Shown here one piece after another: positions 36,604 through 48,603 of a DNA stretch of 64,000 bases (positions within the stretch are counted from its first letter, which is position 1; each line of letters opens with the position of its first letter). Source of the DNA: Dipteronia dyeriana (taxonomy: Eukaryota > Streptophyta > Magnoliopsida > Sapindales > Sapindaceae). Position numbers and translations under genes: made by a program. Under the pieces are notes generated by a model. The model was not told the DNA's origin and did no database searches. It was given only the letters and a program-made list of their open reading frames with translations. The DNA is taken from NCBI GenBank assembly GCA_032871835.1, contig CM065299.1, positions 43,846,706-43,910,705 of the forward strand, read 5' to 3'.

Positions 36604-39600
36604 TTCGTGAGGCATATGAGCGATGGGTCTCATCTGATGAGAAGGCCCGAACATATGTGTTGGCTTTTATAACAGACGTGTTTGTCACAATAAACGAAGC
36701 AATGACTTCAACATTCGAAATCATGGAGTCATTACAAGTTGTGTTCGGACAGCCCTCCGTTCTACTATGCTTGCTCGTATAATGGAAGGTACATCAGTTC
36801 TGAAACATGTCCTGAGCATGATGTCCTACTTCAACACATCAGAAGTCAATGGTAGGGCCATTGGAAAACCTAGTCAAGTGAGCATCATACTGACAACTCT
36901 TCCAAAGTTTTTTGATCAGTTTAAAAGCAACTACGGGATGAACAAGTTAAAGTTCAGTCTTACACAGTTGCTCAATGAGCTTGGTACCTTTGAGTCCTTG
37001 ATTAAGGAAAATAAGGGCAAGACCGGTGAGGCAAATGTTGTCAAACCATCTTCCTCCAATAATAAGAAGAGGAAGAGGTATGTTAGGAAGGCAAAGGTTA
37101 AGACCAAACCCAAGAAAGCCCAATGCAAGAAGAAGTCCAAGAAAGGTAAATATGATTTACTTGTTTTTGAGTCATGTTTAGTGAAAGATGATTCTTCACC
37201 CTAGATAGTTGATATGGGAGCTACTAACCATGTTTGTTCTTCATTACAATAGACTGATTCTTTGACACAGCTAGAGGAGCAAGTCTTCTCAATGTGTGTG
37301 GGGTTAAGGGATGTCGTGTCGACACGAGCAGTGAGCGTAATTAGATTACGTTTTTGTAATAATTATATATTGTCGGACACTGTATTTTATATTCTTGGAT
37401 TTACACGGAATTTGATCTCCATTTCTATGTTGTTAGAACAAAAATATTCTGTTTCTTTTAATAATAAGTCTGTTATTATTTTAGGAATTAATGAAAACAA
37501 TTTATATGTGTTAAGACCGTTAATACATACTACACTGCTCAACATCGAAATGTTTAAGGTTGAAAAAACAAAAATTAAATGACATAAGATTTCTCCAGAT
37601 AATGACACGTATCTCTGGCATCTAAGGCTTGGTCATATCAACCTTGATTGGATAGACAGACTAGTAAAAAGCAGACATTTAAGTAAGTTAAAGGTTGGCA
37701 CATTACCTGTCTGGGAATCTTGTCGGAAGGTAAGATAACTAAGAGACCTTTTACTTGAAAATGGTTTAGAGCTAAAGAACCACAAGAGCTTATACATACA
37801 GACATCTGTGGACCAATGAATGTTAAATCTAGGGGTGGTTATGAGTATTATGTCACCTTTAAAGATGATTACTCAAGAATTCTGAGCTGAAGTTGAGAAT
37901 CAATTAGGTAGGACTATCAAGACACTACGATTAGATTGTGGAGGTGAGTACCTTGACCAAGAATTTGAAAACTTCATGGTCGAGCACGGAATAGTTTCCC
38001 AGCTCACAGCTCCCTATACACCTCAGCAAAATCATGTAGCGGAGAGAAAAAATAGAACCCTGATGGAAATGGTGAGATCTATGATTAGTTTCTCATCATT
38101 ACCAAATTCCTTCTAGGGATATGCGTTACAAACAACGGCATACATTTTGAATGTAGTGCCATCCAAATTTGTTCCTAAGACTCCCTAGAGCTGTGGAATG
38201 GTCGTAAAGGTAGTTTGGGACATTTTCGCATATGGGAGTGTCTAGCACACGTGCTGAAGAATAGAAGTGGAAAACTAGACTCTAAGTTTGTGGTCCGCCT
38301 ATTTGTAGGATACTATAAGGAGACCAGAGGTGGACACTTCTATAGTCTCAAAGATAACAAAGTATTTGTATCGACAAATGCAAGGTTTTTTTAGGACAAT
38401 TATATTAGTGACCATAAACCTCGTTCTAAGATTGTATTAAATGAGTTGGAGCCTGGTGAGACTAGTGTTTCATCAACAAGAGTTGTTGATCCATAAACAT
38501 CTGAGAGTCAAACGGTTCCTAATCAGGATACACTATTACCTAAATGTGAGAGGGTTGTGAGATAACCTGAACGCTATTTAAGTATAGGTGAGAGACAAGA
38601 TGTTATCTGTATTGATAATGTGGATAATCCATTGACATTTAAGAATGCAATGGAAGATCTTGATAAAGAGGAATGGCTTAAAGCCATGAATCTCGAAATG
38701 GAGTCCATGTACTCTAACTCAGTCTGGGATATTATAGACTTACTGGATGGGGTAAAACCCATAGGGTTAAATAGATCTACAAGAGAAAGAAGGGAGTAGA
38801 CGGGAAGGTAGAGACCTCAAAGTAAGACTAGTGGCCAAGGGTTATACCCAGAAAGAGGGGGTTGATTATGAAGAGACCTTCTCGCTAGTAGCCATGTTTA
38901 AGTCTATTAGGATTCTCTTATCCATTGCTGCATATTTCGAGTATGAAATTTGGAAAATGACCGTCAAGACTACATTCTTGAATGACAATCTTGACGAGAG
39001 CATTTATATGATGCAACAAGAGGGATTCGTGTCTCCAGATCAAGAGCAAAAGGTTTGCAAGTTGTAAAGGTTCATATATGGACTTAAGCAAGCATCTAGA
39101 TTTTGGAACATCAGGTTTGATGATGTGATCAAAATCTATGGCTTCAAGCAGAACATCGATGAGCCTTGTGTCTACAAGCGCATCATTGAAAAAACAGTAG
39201 TTTACTTAGTCTTATACGTAGATGATACCCTACTCATTGGGAATGATATATGAGTGTTATCTAATGTAAAGGGCTGACTGACTAGCCAATTCCAAATGAA
39301 AGATTTGGGAGAGACGAGTTATTTTCTAGAGATCCAGCTTATAAGGGATCGTAAGAACAAACTCATAGCACTATCTTAGGCATCATATATCAACAAGATT
39401 CTTATATGATTTTTGATACAGAATTCGAAGAAAGGTAATTTACCTTCCAAACACGGAGTTCACTTGTCTAAGGAGCTTTTCCTAAGACATCTCAAAAAGT
39501 TGAGGATATGAGACGTGTACCCTATGCATCGGGAATATGTAGTCTCATGTATGCTATGTTACACACGAGACTAGACATCTGTTATGCAGTGGGAGTAATC

Positions 39601-39848
39601 AGTAGATACCAGTCCAAACTAGGATTTGATCATTGGGTTGCAGTCAAGACTATTCTTAAGTATCTTCGGAGAACGAGAAACTACATGCTAGTGTATCCCG
39701 GACAGTGTTTGATCCCTTTAGGATACACGGATTCTGATTTTTTATCAGACAGGGGTTCTAGGAAATCCACGTCTGGATCAATTTTCACCCTAGGTGGTAG
39801 AGCCATTGTATGGAGAAGTATCAAGCAATCTTTCATTGCTGACTCCAC
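36604..39848 (+). pseudogene. pol: gag-pol of element A, middle part (gag end, protease, integrase, RT, start of RNase H)
   Basis: Coding resumes after B with REAYERWVSSDEKARTYV, then a gag C-terminus (36767-37204) with a Lys-rich stretch. Protease shows IVDMGATNHVCSS at 37206-37245, with Met in place of the usual Ser of the DSG triad. The pre-integrase block (YLWHLRLGHINLDWIDRLV) is at about 37611-37667. Integrase follows (about 37790-38180) with stops and a deletion around the second Asp. RT runs from about 38690 with KGYTQKEGVDYEETFSLVA and an intact YVDD at 39215-39226. RNase H starts near 39690 (GYTDSDFLSDRGSRKSTSG) and is cut by element C after ADSTI. At least eight stops or frame breaks make it non-functional. 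Confidence 0.9.
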
Positions 39849-40404
39849 TATAAGTTCCTCAGTTTTTGATTGGCTCATTTCGTTGGCAACCACATTTGGG
39901 GAAAAATGTGTAAGGGTAGTTTAGGCCATCATTGCTCAAAACCTAGCTCAAGCTTCAAAAGGTAAATCACTTGTTTAACCTTGTTTTAAGAGTTTTTAGT
40001 GCAAACACACACACACACACACTCTCATACATGTTTTTGATCATCTTGCATGCTTGCTTATATGTCAATTTGTGTGACTTTTTACCATAACTCTTGCTTG
40101 GGTGTTTGATGCATTTAGTTTGCCCTTAGAAGAGGATTTTCCTCTTGACCGCGTTTGGGACCACTCCCGGTACATTGCCTCTGCCGCGGTATGCACAGCG
40201 GTGTTCTCCAAGCATTGCACGATGCTTCTACCGCGGTCTATACTCATTGCATGCATAGCGGTCTCTCAAGCGGAGGTTCCCAAGCGATGCACCGCTCGCT
40301 CTACCACGGTCTGGTGACTTGCCTAGGCAGCGGCACGCACAGCGGTCATGGTGGGAATTAGTTGACCTTCGTCCAAAACGATGTAGTTTTATGTAGGGTA
40401 AAAA

Positions 40405-40455
<51 letters not shown>

Positions 40456-41412
40456 CTCTTCTCTTCTCTTTGGCTGTATGAGTCCAATAAGCCATTTTTT
40501 ATTGTTCAAGATTTTCCATTGAGAGAGAAATTTACTCCAAAAGAGAGAGAGAGCTCCCATAAACTCATCTTGACTCAACCAAACTACAATCCATAAGCAT
40601 CTAACATATTCTTGCATCTTCCAAGCATGGATTTCTCTTGTTCTCATTGACTAGGTAATCTCTACATGATCTAGAATTTATTATTACTTAACTAGGCTAT
40701 GTTTACCTAGAAAAAGCATTAATTACTCATTAAATGTATGCTTTTATGTTATATTGTATTTAAAACATGCTTGAGTTGTTATTTGTTGGTTAAGATGTTT
40801 GTTTTCATGATAGCTAGTATTTATGACAATTTTACCCTTCTAGTTAAATCTACTTGCACTTGCATTTAGATAATTGATATCTATAGTTTGCATTCATTGC
40901 CATCTTTAATCCTTAGATAAGCATTAAATGTCTTAACCTAGCATTTGTGCATCTAGAATTTTTTCACATATTCACTTAGGTTGTTGACTCTTCATTGAGG
41001 TTAAGTCTTATGACTATGGTGTGTAGTGCTTAAGCAAGTGAAGTCTTGCAACCAAGGTAAGGTTGGCAGGCATTGATCAAGAATCAGTATTAAGGTCCGT
41101 TGGGTAGTAGTGGTGGGTTAGTAACCTTGAAGTGTGACTGGGTGGTCAACTTAGGTTGTAAACATCATTACAATAGTGGATTTGAGGATCGGATGTGACT
41201 AGAAGGATAGCCCGTGGTTTTTCCCTTGTTGAAGTGTTTCCACGTAAATATCGTGTGTTTTTGTTGTTTTATGCATAATTAGTTTTTCTTGAATGCTTTA
41301 TGATTTGAGGCAATATTTGGAATATTGATTAATCAAAAAGTTGGAAATTATCTTGATTAAAACCTATTCACCCCTTCTAGGTATAGACATATACACTTTC
41401 TAGGGAATTTCA
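39849..41412 (+). repeat. 5' LTR of element C
   Basis: 1564 bp with a CA repeat (40003-40021), a GC-rich island with AGCGGT/ACCGCGGT words (40148-40352), an (AT)n-(GT)n run (40404-40454), a CT/GA-rich stretch and an AT-rich U5 ending CACCCCTTCTAGG and GGGAATTTCA. Confidence 0.93.
40404..40454. repeat. (AT)n-(GT)n compound microsatellite
   Basis: Lies in the 5' LTR of C just downstream of the GC island; the 3' LTR lacks the expansion. Confidence 0.95.
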
Positions 41413-41414
41413 AT

Positions 41415-41426
41415 TGGTATCAAAGC
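41415..41426 (+). other. Primer binding site of element C
   Basis: TGGTATCAAAGC, one base from the usual TGGTATCAGAGC, lies two bases after the LTR. Confidence 0.85.
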
Positions 41427-41566
41427 AGGTGCCTATATATACTTAGGTGATCTATGTTCTGTGTGTGTCTTGCTTGGTGCATTTTTTTTGTTTTTTTTTT
41501 TGTGACATTGCATTTGCATTACATTTGCATATCATTTATAACCCAAACACAATAAGTGAGATTGGG

Positions 41567-43216
41567 ATGAGTAGAGCGGGAGCATCAAGCATAAGACCTC
41601 CTTTACTTCATGGAGTGAACTATGCCGCATGGAAAGGCAAGATGGAGTCATACATTTGCCAAATAGATGATCGTGCATGGATGGCGGTAGAGAATTGCTA
41701 GACTCCTCCAACAATGACCACTGAAGATGGAAATGTTGTCTCAAAGCCAATGTCTCAATGGAGCACACAAGAATTTGAAGCCTCTAAGTGGAACCACAAG
41801 GCAATGCATGCCATCTTGTGTGCTATGCATGATAACCAGTACAAGTTGATTCAAACAACTAAAAGTGCTAAGAAGGCTTGGGAGATCTTAGAGACAGCTC
41901 ATAAAGGAACCGAGGTAGTCAAAGACTCCAAACTCCAAATTCTCCAAATACAATTCGAGACAATTAGGATGGAAGAGCATGAGTGCTTCAATGACTTCAA
42001 AGTGAAGTTGATAGACATAGTGAATCAAAGCCATCAACTAGGTGACCCATACTCGGATAGAAGGATCAAGCAAAAGATCATGAGGTCACTTCCCAAGAGG
42101 TTTGAGTCCAAGGTGACGGCACTTGAAGAAAATAGTGACTACAAAATAATGAAGCCGAGTGAAGTGACTGGAAGGCTTCTAGTCTATAAGTCTAGGTGGA
42201 CTTCTACACCTACACATTCTAAGAAGCAAAAGAGCATATCATTGAAGACATCCAAAGTAGAGAAGGAGAAGAATGATTCGAATGAAGACATGGCCTTAAT
42301 AGTAAAGAACTTCAAGAGATTTTTGAAGCTACAAAAGAAAGGTTATAGCTCTAAGGGAGATGACTTCAAGAAGAAGACTCGCGTCAAGAAGATTGAGTCA
42401 AGTAAATAGAAGCATTCAAGAAAGGGCATTCAATGCTTCGAATGTGGAGGATTCAGGCACATCTCCATAAATTGTGCTAACTTGAAGGGTAAGAAGAGAG
42501 GAAAGGCAATGGTTACTACTTGGAGTGATAGTGATGATACTGAAATAGATGATGACTCTTCTAGTGATGAGGAGAAAGTGGCTAATCTTGTAGCATTTGC
42601 TACTTCTCACAAGGGGGACAACAAAGTGAAAGTTATTGAAGAGTGTTCCTCAAACTTGAGTGATTATGAGAAGAACTACTTCGCCTTTCCGGTCTCCTAC
42701 AATGAAGAAGCTCAAGTTGTCACCAAATGTTTCTCATTTGAAGGATTCAAAAATAGTGACTCACAAAATGGAGATCAAAAGGGAGCAACATCAATAGAAG
42801 CTATCCTTGAGGAAAATAGCCATGATAACACGAGTGATAGTAGCATGGACCAAGATAGCTCATGTTTCGATAACTCTTGTGGTAATGTAGTGAACTATCA
42901 AGAGTTTATTGACTATCTTCAAGCTTGTTTAAAGAGGAAAAATGACGAAGTTCCTAAGTTGACAAAAGAGAATCTTCAATTAAGAACTAAAGTGACTCAG
43001 TTGGATGAGGAAATGACACTTGTCAAAATGAATAAAGTGAGGTTGGAAAAGGACCTTGAGGAGGCAAAGAACAATATTGCTAAGATGACTTCGAGCACGG
43101 AGAAGCTTGATCATATGTTAGGAGTTGGCAAGAAGCCAAGTGATAAAAGAGGTTTAGGTTTTGAAGATGATAAGGAGACCTCAACTCCTAACAAGACCGT
43201 GTTTGTCAAGAGCATG
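41567..43216 (+). pseudogene. gag: gag of element C, 5' part
   Basis: Starts MSRAGASSIRPPLLHGVNYA, the SIRE-type gag opening; the frame is also open upstream but similarity begins at this ATG. One in-frame stop (41699-41701) follows VENC, then the frame continues through the core with SEWNHK-like and RSLPKRFESKVTALEE blocks to 42409. A stop precedes the zinc knuckle CFECGGFRHISINC (42434-42475). Next come an acidic stretch (SDSDDTEIDDDSSSDEE) and a coiled-coil stretch (TKENLQLRTKVTQLDEEM, about 42956-43010). The frame is cut after FVKSM by solo LTR D. Two stops apart, the frame is long and well kept, so this copy is fairly recent. Confidence 0.9.
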
Positions 43217-44808
43217 TGAAACAAATATTATGGTGTGTTTAATGTTAATCTAGAGGGGGGTGAATAGACTTTAATCAAAATTTACCCAATTTTCGTTAAT
43301 GGTCAATTAGACGAAAATACCCCTAACTAGTCACAATAATATCACAAGTGTAATAAGTGCGAAAATAATAAAGACACTTGAGATATACGTGGAAACCCTC
43401 CAAATGGAAAAAAAACAACGGGCTGTTTAGTGCGCCACACTCGAACCTTGAATCCACTAATGGCAAAGGAATTAAAACCTAATCCCGGTTTATAATCCAT
43501 AACCACTACCTAATCCCGGTATAAGTGAACCTAGTCCATCTTGCTTGTGATTTAAGCTACATAATCCCGGAAGCAACATAAGTCTTACTTCTCAATGAAG
43601 AGATAAAATGACCTATGTGAATATATGATGATATTCAAAGAGCAAACAAGGCTAGGAAACCTTATATGCTTATCTAGGATGATGAGATGGCAATTAATGC
43701 AATCCTAGATATCAAAAGCTAAATGACATGTTCAAAAAGCTTAGCTAAACATATATCAAATAATCCTATGAAGCTATCACAATACAACACTTAATCATGT
43801 TATCACAACAATCTCTATTTTGTATCTAGAATATATTCTAAGAGCATACAAATGATTAAAGAGATGGCTTAGCAAGAAAAACACTTAACTTGTAAGAAGA
43901 TAGTGAGAAACTTACCAAACAAGATGTGATGATGCAAAACTATCCATTGATGCACTCTAAATGACCATAGGTGATGCAAGACGAAGTTTTTATGCACAAG
44001 GTAATGCTTTGAGTGTTTAAAGATGAGTTCTTGCAAGATTTTTCCTTTTGAAGTATGTTCTAAGGATTAGATATGATGTTTTGAACTCTTACACGACCTG
44101 AATACAAAGAGTTATATATATATGAGTTTCAACCAAAGTGAGGTCATTTTGAAAAAAAGGATCCAGCTCCCGCTATGTGCACTGGTGAGATGCTCTAATC
44201 TAGTAGCGCACCACCAGTGCATAGCCTAAATATTCAATAGGCGTTGGTGGAGTGGCGCAGCTCAGTGGCACATGACAAACGACGATCCACTGGAATGTTG
44301 CACTGGTGAGGCTGCGCTAGTCGAGTAGCGCACTGCCTACTTTTTCAATGTTGCACGGGTGAAGTGGCGCAGCTCAGTGGTGCATGACAAGCGACGATCC
44401 ACTGGAATGTTACACTGGTGAGGCAGCGCTAGTCAAGTAGTGCACCACCAGTGCACTGCCCACTTTTTCAACACTCAAACACACATTTTCAACACGTCTT
44501 AGAGTGATGAAGATGCATCATATACTAATGCCTATCATGACATGGTACTTTAATCACAAGATGCAAATAAATCAAGAAGAGTCATTTAAACACAAATGCA
44601 CACAAGTATAAATACACAACATATATGAATAAGAGATATGCATGAATTTGTGAGTGTGTGCAACTATCTCTTCAAAGCAAGTATGCATAAGAATTTTACC
44701 TTTGGTGCTTCTTCTCTTGAGGTCTTGAGAGCCTAAGCTACCTTACATAAAACCCCAAAAATATGGTTTGTTCATGAAATAAGCCAATCAATAAATGACG
44801 ACTTTACA
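43217..44808 (-). mobile_element. Solo LTR D, SIRE-like, inserted in gag of C
   Basis: 1592 bp with a perfect TSD GCATG at 43212-43216 and 44809-44813. On the minus strand it starts TGTAAAGTCGTC and follows the layout of C's LTR: TTGATTGGCTTATTTC, then CTCAAGACCT, GCACACAC, a GC-rich island, CCATTTGGAGGGTTTCCACG, and CTATTCACCCCCCTCTAG near the end. It is a related but distinct family. Removing D joins FVKSM in frame to NIKESPPP, which supports the boundaries. Confidence 0.92.
44160..44462. repeat. Imperfect tandem duplication in the GC island of solo LTR D
   Basis: A unit containing GTGGCGCAGCTCAGTGG, GACGATCCACTGGAATGTT and GCGCTAGTC occurs twice at about 115-bp spacing, with a third partial copy at the left. 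The words AGTGGCGCA/GTGCACTGGTGA recur in both orientations. Confidence 0.75.
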
Positions 44809-44813
44809 GCATG

Positions 44814-45404
44814 AACATCAAAGAGTCTCCTCCTCCATAACATCCTAGGAAGAAAATTGTACTAGGAGAGTGCTCTAAAAATGCCCAAGTCAATATGGCA
44901 CCAAGTAGTCAAACTCAAGCTCAATCAAATAGAGCACATCAAGCAAGCCTTCCTCAATACAAATTCCACCAACCAAGGAAGCAAACTTCTCCAACTCAAC
45001 AACAAAGGAGAATATAACCAATACCACACCAAAGGCAAGCTCAAAGGCATGGGAAAGCTCCTTAGTTCTCACAAAGGAATGGTATGACCTTTCATTTTAT
45101 TTCTACATGTCATTTTGTGGTGTAGATGGTTATATTAGACCAAATTGCTTCAAGTATATTAACATGTGTAGAACTAGAAGCATGATTGAAAAGAATAGGG
45201 CCAGAGCCAATATGCATGTGCCTAAGAAGTCTAGAGTTAATGATCCTAGGAGAAATATGATGACTATGACCACTAGGAAAGACATTGTGTCACCTAAATG
45301 GATTAGAAGAGATGGACCCATATGTCCTTGTGCTAAGATTTCACCTATAGGCTCAACTAGGTCCAATGGACTTGGAAGGTCTATAGGGACTTATATCCCC
45401 TTTT
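44814..45404 (+). pseudogene. gag: gag of element C, 3' part
   Basis: The frame continues after D with NIKESPPP, a stop, then HPRKKIVLGECSKNAQ and a Gln/Ser-rich stretch in one frame (about 44840-45110). It ends with CHFCGVDGYIRPNC at about 45110-45152, a second zinc knuckle in which the His is replaced by Tyr. A Lys/Arg-rich tail (PKKSRVNDPRRN, SPKWIRRDG) follows to a stop at 45404. In complete SIRE elements this region leads into protease; here it ends in non-coding sequence. Confidence 0.75.
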
Positions 45405-46628
45405 GACATGATTTGGATGACCCCTTATGGGGAACTCAAGCAAAGAGAGCGACCTTGCATTGCAATAAGCAAAAAAATGTTCAATTTTAGGCACTTTAAT
45501 TAATTGCCTGAGTAACTTGGGTGCATATATTATCATATGACTTTTTATTCAATAAGTGTGCCCTTGCCTTATTTGAAATGCATTCCTCATTTGTGTTCAA
45601 ACATGCATTTTTAGACTAGAAAAATTGATTGGGAAGTACATTTGATTGACCCAAAGCTTATCTCCATGTTCATGTGAACTTGTTTGTGACATGCTTAAAT
45701 ATTATGCATGAATTATGTGTGTGAAATTTTATGGAGAAGCAATTGACAAGGCTAAGTCAAATAAGGACCTTGTGTCCATTCAATTAATAAGGATGTCTCA
45801 TCCAACTTAGTCTTGTCTTTCTTCCTAATGGTTGAACAAGACAATAACCAATAAGGATTTCATATCCAATCAATCAATAAGGATTTTATATCCATGTCCT
45901 GGTTGATCATTAAAGATTAAAAGAAAAAAATTGCTTATGTGTGCTTAAAATGTTTCTAAAAGCTATATCTTGTTTTTAATGACAAAAGGGTGTAAATTGG
46001 TTTGACTTCTTTTGGAACTCCTTTTGTTATTTTCCTTTGTCAAATACCATGCTTTTGGAAGTTGATGTTGCATGTATTTCATTCAAGGCAATTATTTCAA
46101 CCATGTTTTTTAAAAATCAAACTCACTTGTTCTTCTCTCTCACTTAATTAAATTGCATAAATTTGTTGCATATGATTATGCATTTACATTGCAAATATGT
46201 TTCTTTGCTAAAGTGACCCGGTTAGGGAATACTCCTTTGTCTATCTTGTGACAAAAAGGGGGAGTAGTTTTGGATTTAGGGGGAACTGAGGTTGAGAGTG
46301 GCATGACTTAATGGGGAGTTAACATATTTAGGGGGAGTTAACCTTTTAGGGGGAGCGTTTGCATTTGCATTGTTGATGCATGTTACTTGCTCTTGTTTTT
46401 ATTTCTTTGATAATCTCACATACACTTGTCTTGTAAAGTGTAGTTACTTTGTTTTGTAGGGATGTTGATTCTACAAGAGATGGATGATTTGAAGATCTAG
46501 TTTATTAGGCATCTCTTTGTAATGTAAAAAAACTTGTTGACCCCTGTCTTTTGTTTTGTTTTTTGTTTTTTTTTGTGAGGATGAATTGTAAGTGGTGGTT
46601 TTGTCACGAAATAGCCAAAGGGAGAGAT
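45405..46628 (+). other. 3' non-coding region and polypurine tracts of element C
   Basis: 1.2 kb without domains. From about 46255 it has several AGGGGGAG-type purine tracts (46256-46345) and ends with CCAAAGGGAGAGAT (46615-46628), the polypurine tract next to the 3' LTR. The integrase, RT and RNase H expected here are absent. Confidence 0.7.
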
Positions 46629-46779
46629 TGTAAATTCCTCAGTTTTTGATTGGCTCATTTCGTTGACAACCACATTTGGGGGAAAATGTGTAAGGGTAGT
46701 TTCGGCCATCATTGCTCAAGACCTAGCTCAAGCTTTAAAAGGTAAATCACTTGTTTAACCTTGTTTGAAGAGTTTTTAG

Positions 46780-46810
<31 letters not shown>

Positions 46811-48232
46811 TATCATGCATGTTTTTGATCATCTTGCATGCTTGCTTATATGTCAATTTGTGTGTCTTTTTGCCATAACTCTTACTTGGGTATTTGATGC
46901 ATTTAGTTTGCCCTTAGAAAAGGATTTTCCTCTTAACCGCGTTTGGGACCGCTCCCGGTGCATTGCCTCCGCCAAGGTATACATAACGATGTTCTCCATG
47001 CGTTGCATGCTGCTTCTACCGCGACCTGTGCTTATTGCATGCATAGCGGTCTCTCAAGCAGAGGTTCCTAGGCGATGCACCGCTCGCTCTACCGTGGTCT
47101 GGACACTGCCTGTACCGCGGTCCAGACAGCGGAGATTCCCTGATGATGCACCACTCGCTCTACTGCGGTCTGGTCACTTGCCTAGGTTGTGGCATGCACA
47201 GCGGTCATGACAGGAATTGGTTGCCCTTCATCCAAAACGATGTAGTTTCGTGTAGGGTACAATTTATATATGTTCTCTTCTCTTCTCTTTGGCTGTGTGA
47301 GTCCAATAAGCCATTTTTTTATTGTTCAAGCTTTTCTTTGAGAGAGAAATTGACTCCAAGAGAGAGAGAGAGCTCCCAAGAACTCATCTTGACTCAACCA
47401 AACTACAATCCATGAGCATCTAGCATCTTCTTGCATCTTCCAAGCATGGATTTCTCTTGTTCTCATTGACTAGGTAATCTCTACATGACCTAGAATTTAT
47501 TATTACTTAACTAGGCTATGTTTACCTAGAAAAGGCATTAATTACTCATTGAATGTATGCTTTTATGTTATATTGTATTTATAACATGCTTGAGTTGTTG
47601 TTTGTTGGTTGAGATGTTTGTTTTCATGATAGCTAGCATTTATGATGATTTTACCCTTATAGCTAAATCTACTTGCACTTGCATTTAGATAATTGATATC
47701 TGGGATTTGCATTTATTGCCATATTTAATCCTTAGATAAACATTAAATGTCTTAACCTAGCATTTGTGCATCTAGAATATTTTCACATATTCACTTAGGT
47801 TGTTGACTCTTCTTTGAGGTTAAGTCTTGTGACTACGGTATGTAGTGCTCAAGCAAGTGAAGTCTTGCAACCAAGGTTAGGTTGGCAAGCATTGATCAAG
47901 AATCAGTATTAAGGCCCGTTGGGTAGTAGTGGTGGGTTAGTAACCTTAAAGTGTGACTAGGTGGTCAACTTAGGTTATAAACATCATTACAATAGTGGAT
48001 TTGAGGATCGGATGTGGCTAGAAGGATAGCCCGTGGTTTTTCCCTTGTTGAAGGGTTTCCACGTAAATATCGTGTATTTTTATTGTTTTATGCATAATTA
48101 GTTTTTCTTGAATGCTTTATGATTTGAGGCAATATTTGGAATATTGATTAATCGAAAAGTTGGAAATTAACTTGATTAAAATCTATTAACCCCCCTCTAG
48201 GTATAGACATACACACTTTCTAGGGAATTTCA
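46629..48232 (+). repeat. 3' LTR of element C
   Basis: 1604 bp, TGTAAATTCC to GGGAATTTCA. Compared with the 5' LTR it has an extra unit of about 65-70 bp in the GC island (about 47095-47165), a longer CA repeat (46782-46809) and no (GT)n expansion. Confidence 0.93.
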
Positions 48233-48237
48233 TCCAC

Positions 48238-48588
48238 TATATAAGCTGAATATGTAGCCGCTTGTGAAGCCACTAAAGAGGATGTTTAGCTCTGTAAATT
48301 CTTGAGTGATCTGGAAGTTGTTCCAGATCTGGATAAACCCATCACACTTTATTGTGATAATAGTGGTGTTGTGGCTAATTCCAAAGAACCAATAAGCCAC
48401 AAGAGAGGGAAGCATATAAAGAGAAAGTATCATCTCATTATAGAGATAGTGCAGAGAGGAGATGTGATCGTCACCAAGATAGCCTCACAAGACAATCATG
48501 CTGATCCATTTACGAAGACCTTACAAGCTAAAGTGTTTTTGGGTCACCTAGATGGTCTAGGGTCACGAAACATGTCTCACATGCTTTA
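48238..48588 (+). pseudogene. pol: RNase H end of element A pol
   Basis: Resumes A after C with AEYVAACEATKEDV (the first Glu codon changed to a stop), then LEVVPDLDKPITLYCDNSGV, KEPISHKRGKHIKRKYHLI and IVTKIASQDNHADPFTK. The stop at 48588 is followed by the polypurine tract GCAAGTGGGAGAT and the 3' LTR. It closely matches the RNase H of B (29333-29623). Confidence 0.92.
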
Positions 48589-48603
48589 GTGCAAGTGGGA
48601 GAT

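Larger units (their letters stand above)
39849..48232 (+). mobile_element. Element C: SIRE-like copia element without visible pol
   Basis: Perfect TSD TCCAC at 39844-39848 and 48233-48237 inside A's RNase H. LTRs are 39849-41412 (starting TATAAGTTCC, its terminal G changed) and 46629-48232 (TGTAAATTCC), both ending GGGAATTTCA; divergence is about 5% over the first 160 bp. The primer site is at 41415-41426 and the polypurine tract at 46615-46628. The internal region holds gag (41567-45404, interrupted by solo LTR D) and then 1.2 kb of non-coding sequence. I see no protease, integrase, RT or RNase H. Without D it is about 6.8 kb, so it would have needed proteins from a complete relative. Confidence 0.93.

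Noticed and set aside
40228..40647. Minus-strand frame with a His-Thr repeat
   Set aside because: The repeat is the (GT)n microsatellite read in frame; the rest is LTR sequence.
43238..44589. TTTAA duplication as the boundaries of solo LTR D
   Set aside because: The ends TGTTAATC and GTCA with TTTAA looked plausible, but alignment with C's LTR shows D continues to ACTTTACA at 44808, and GCATG on both sides restores the gag frame.
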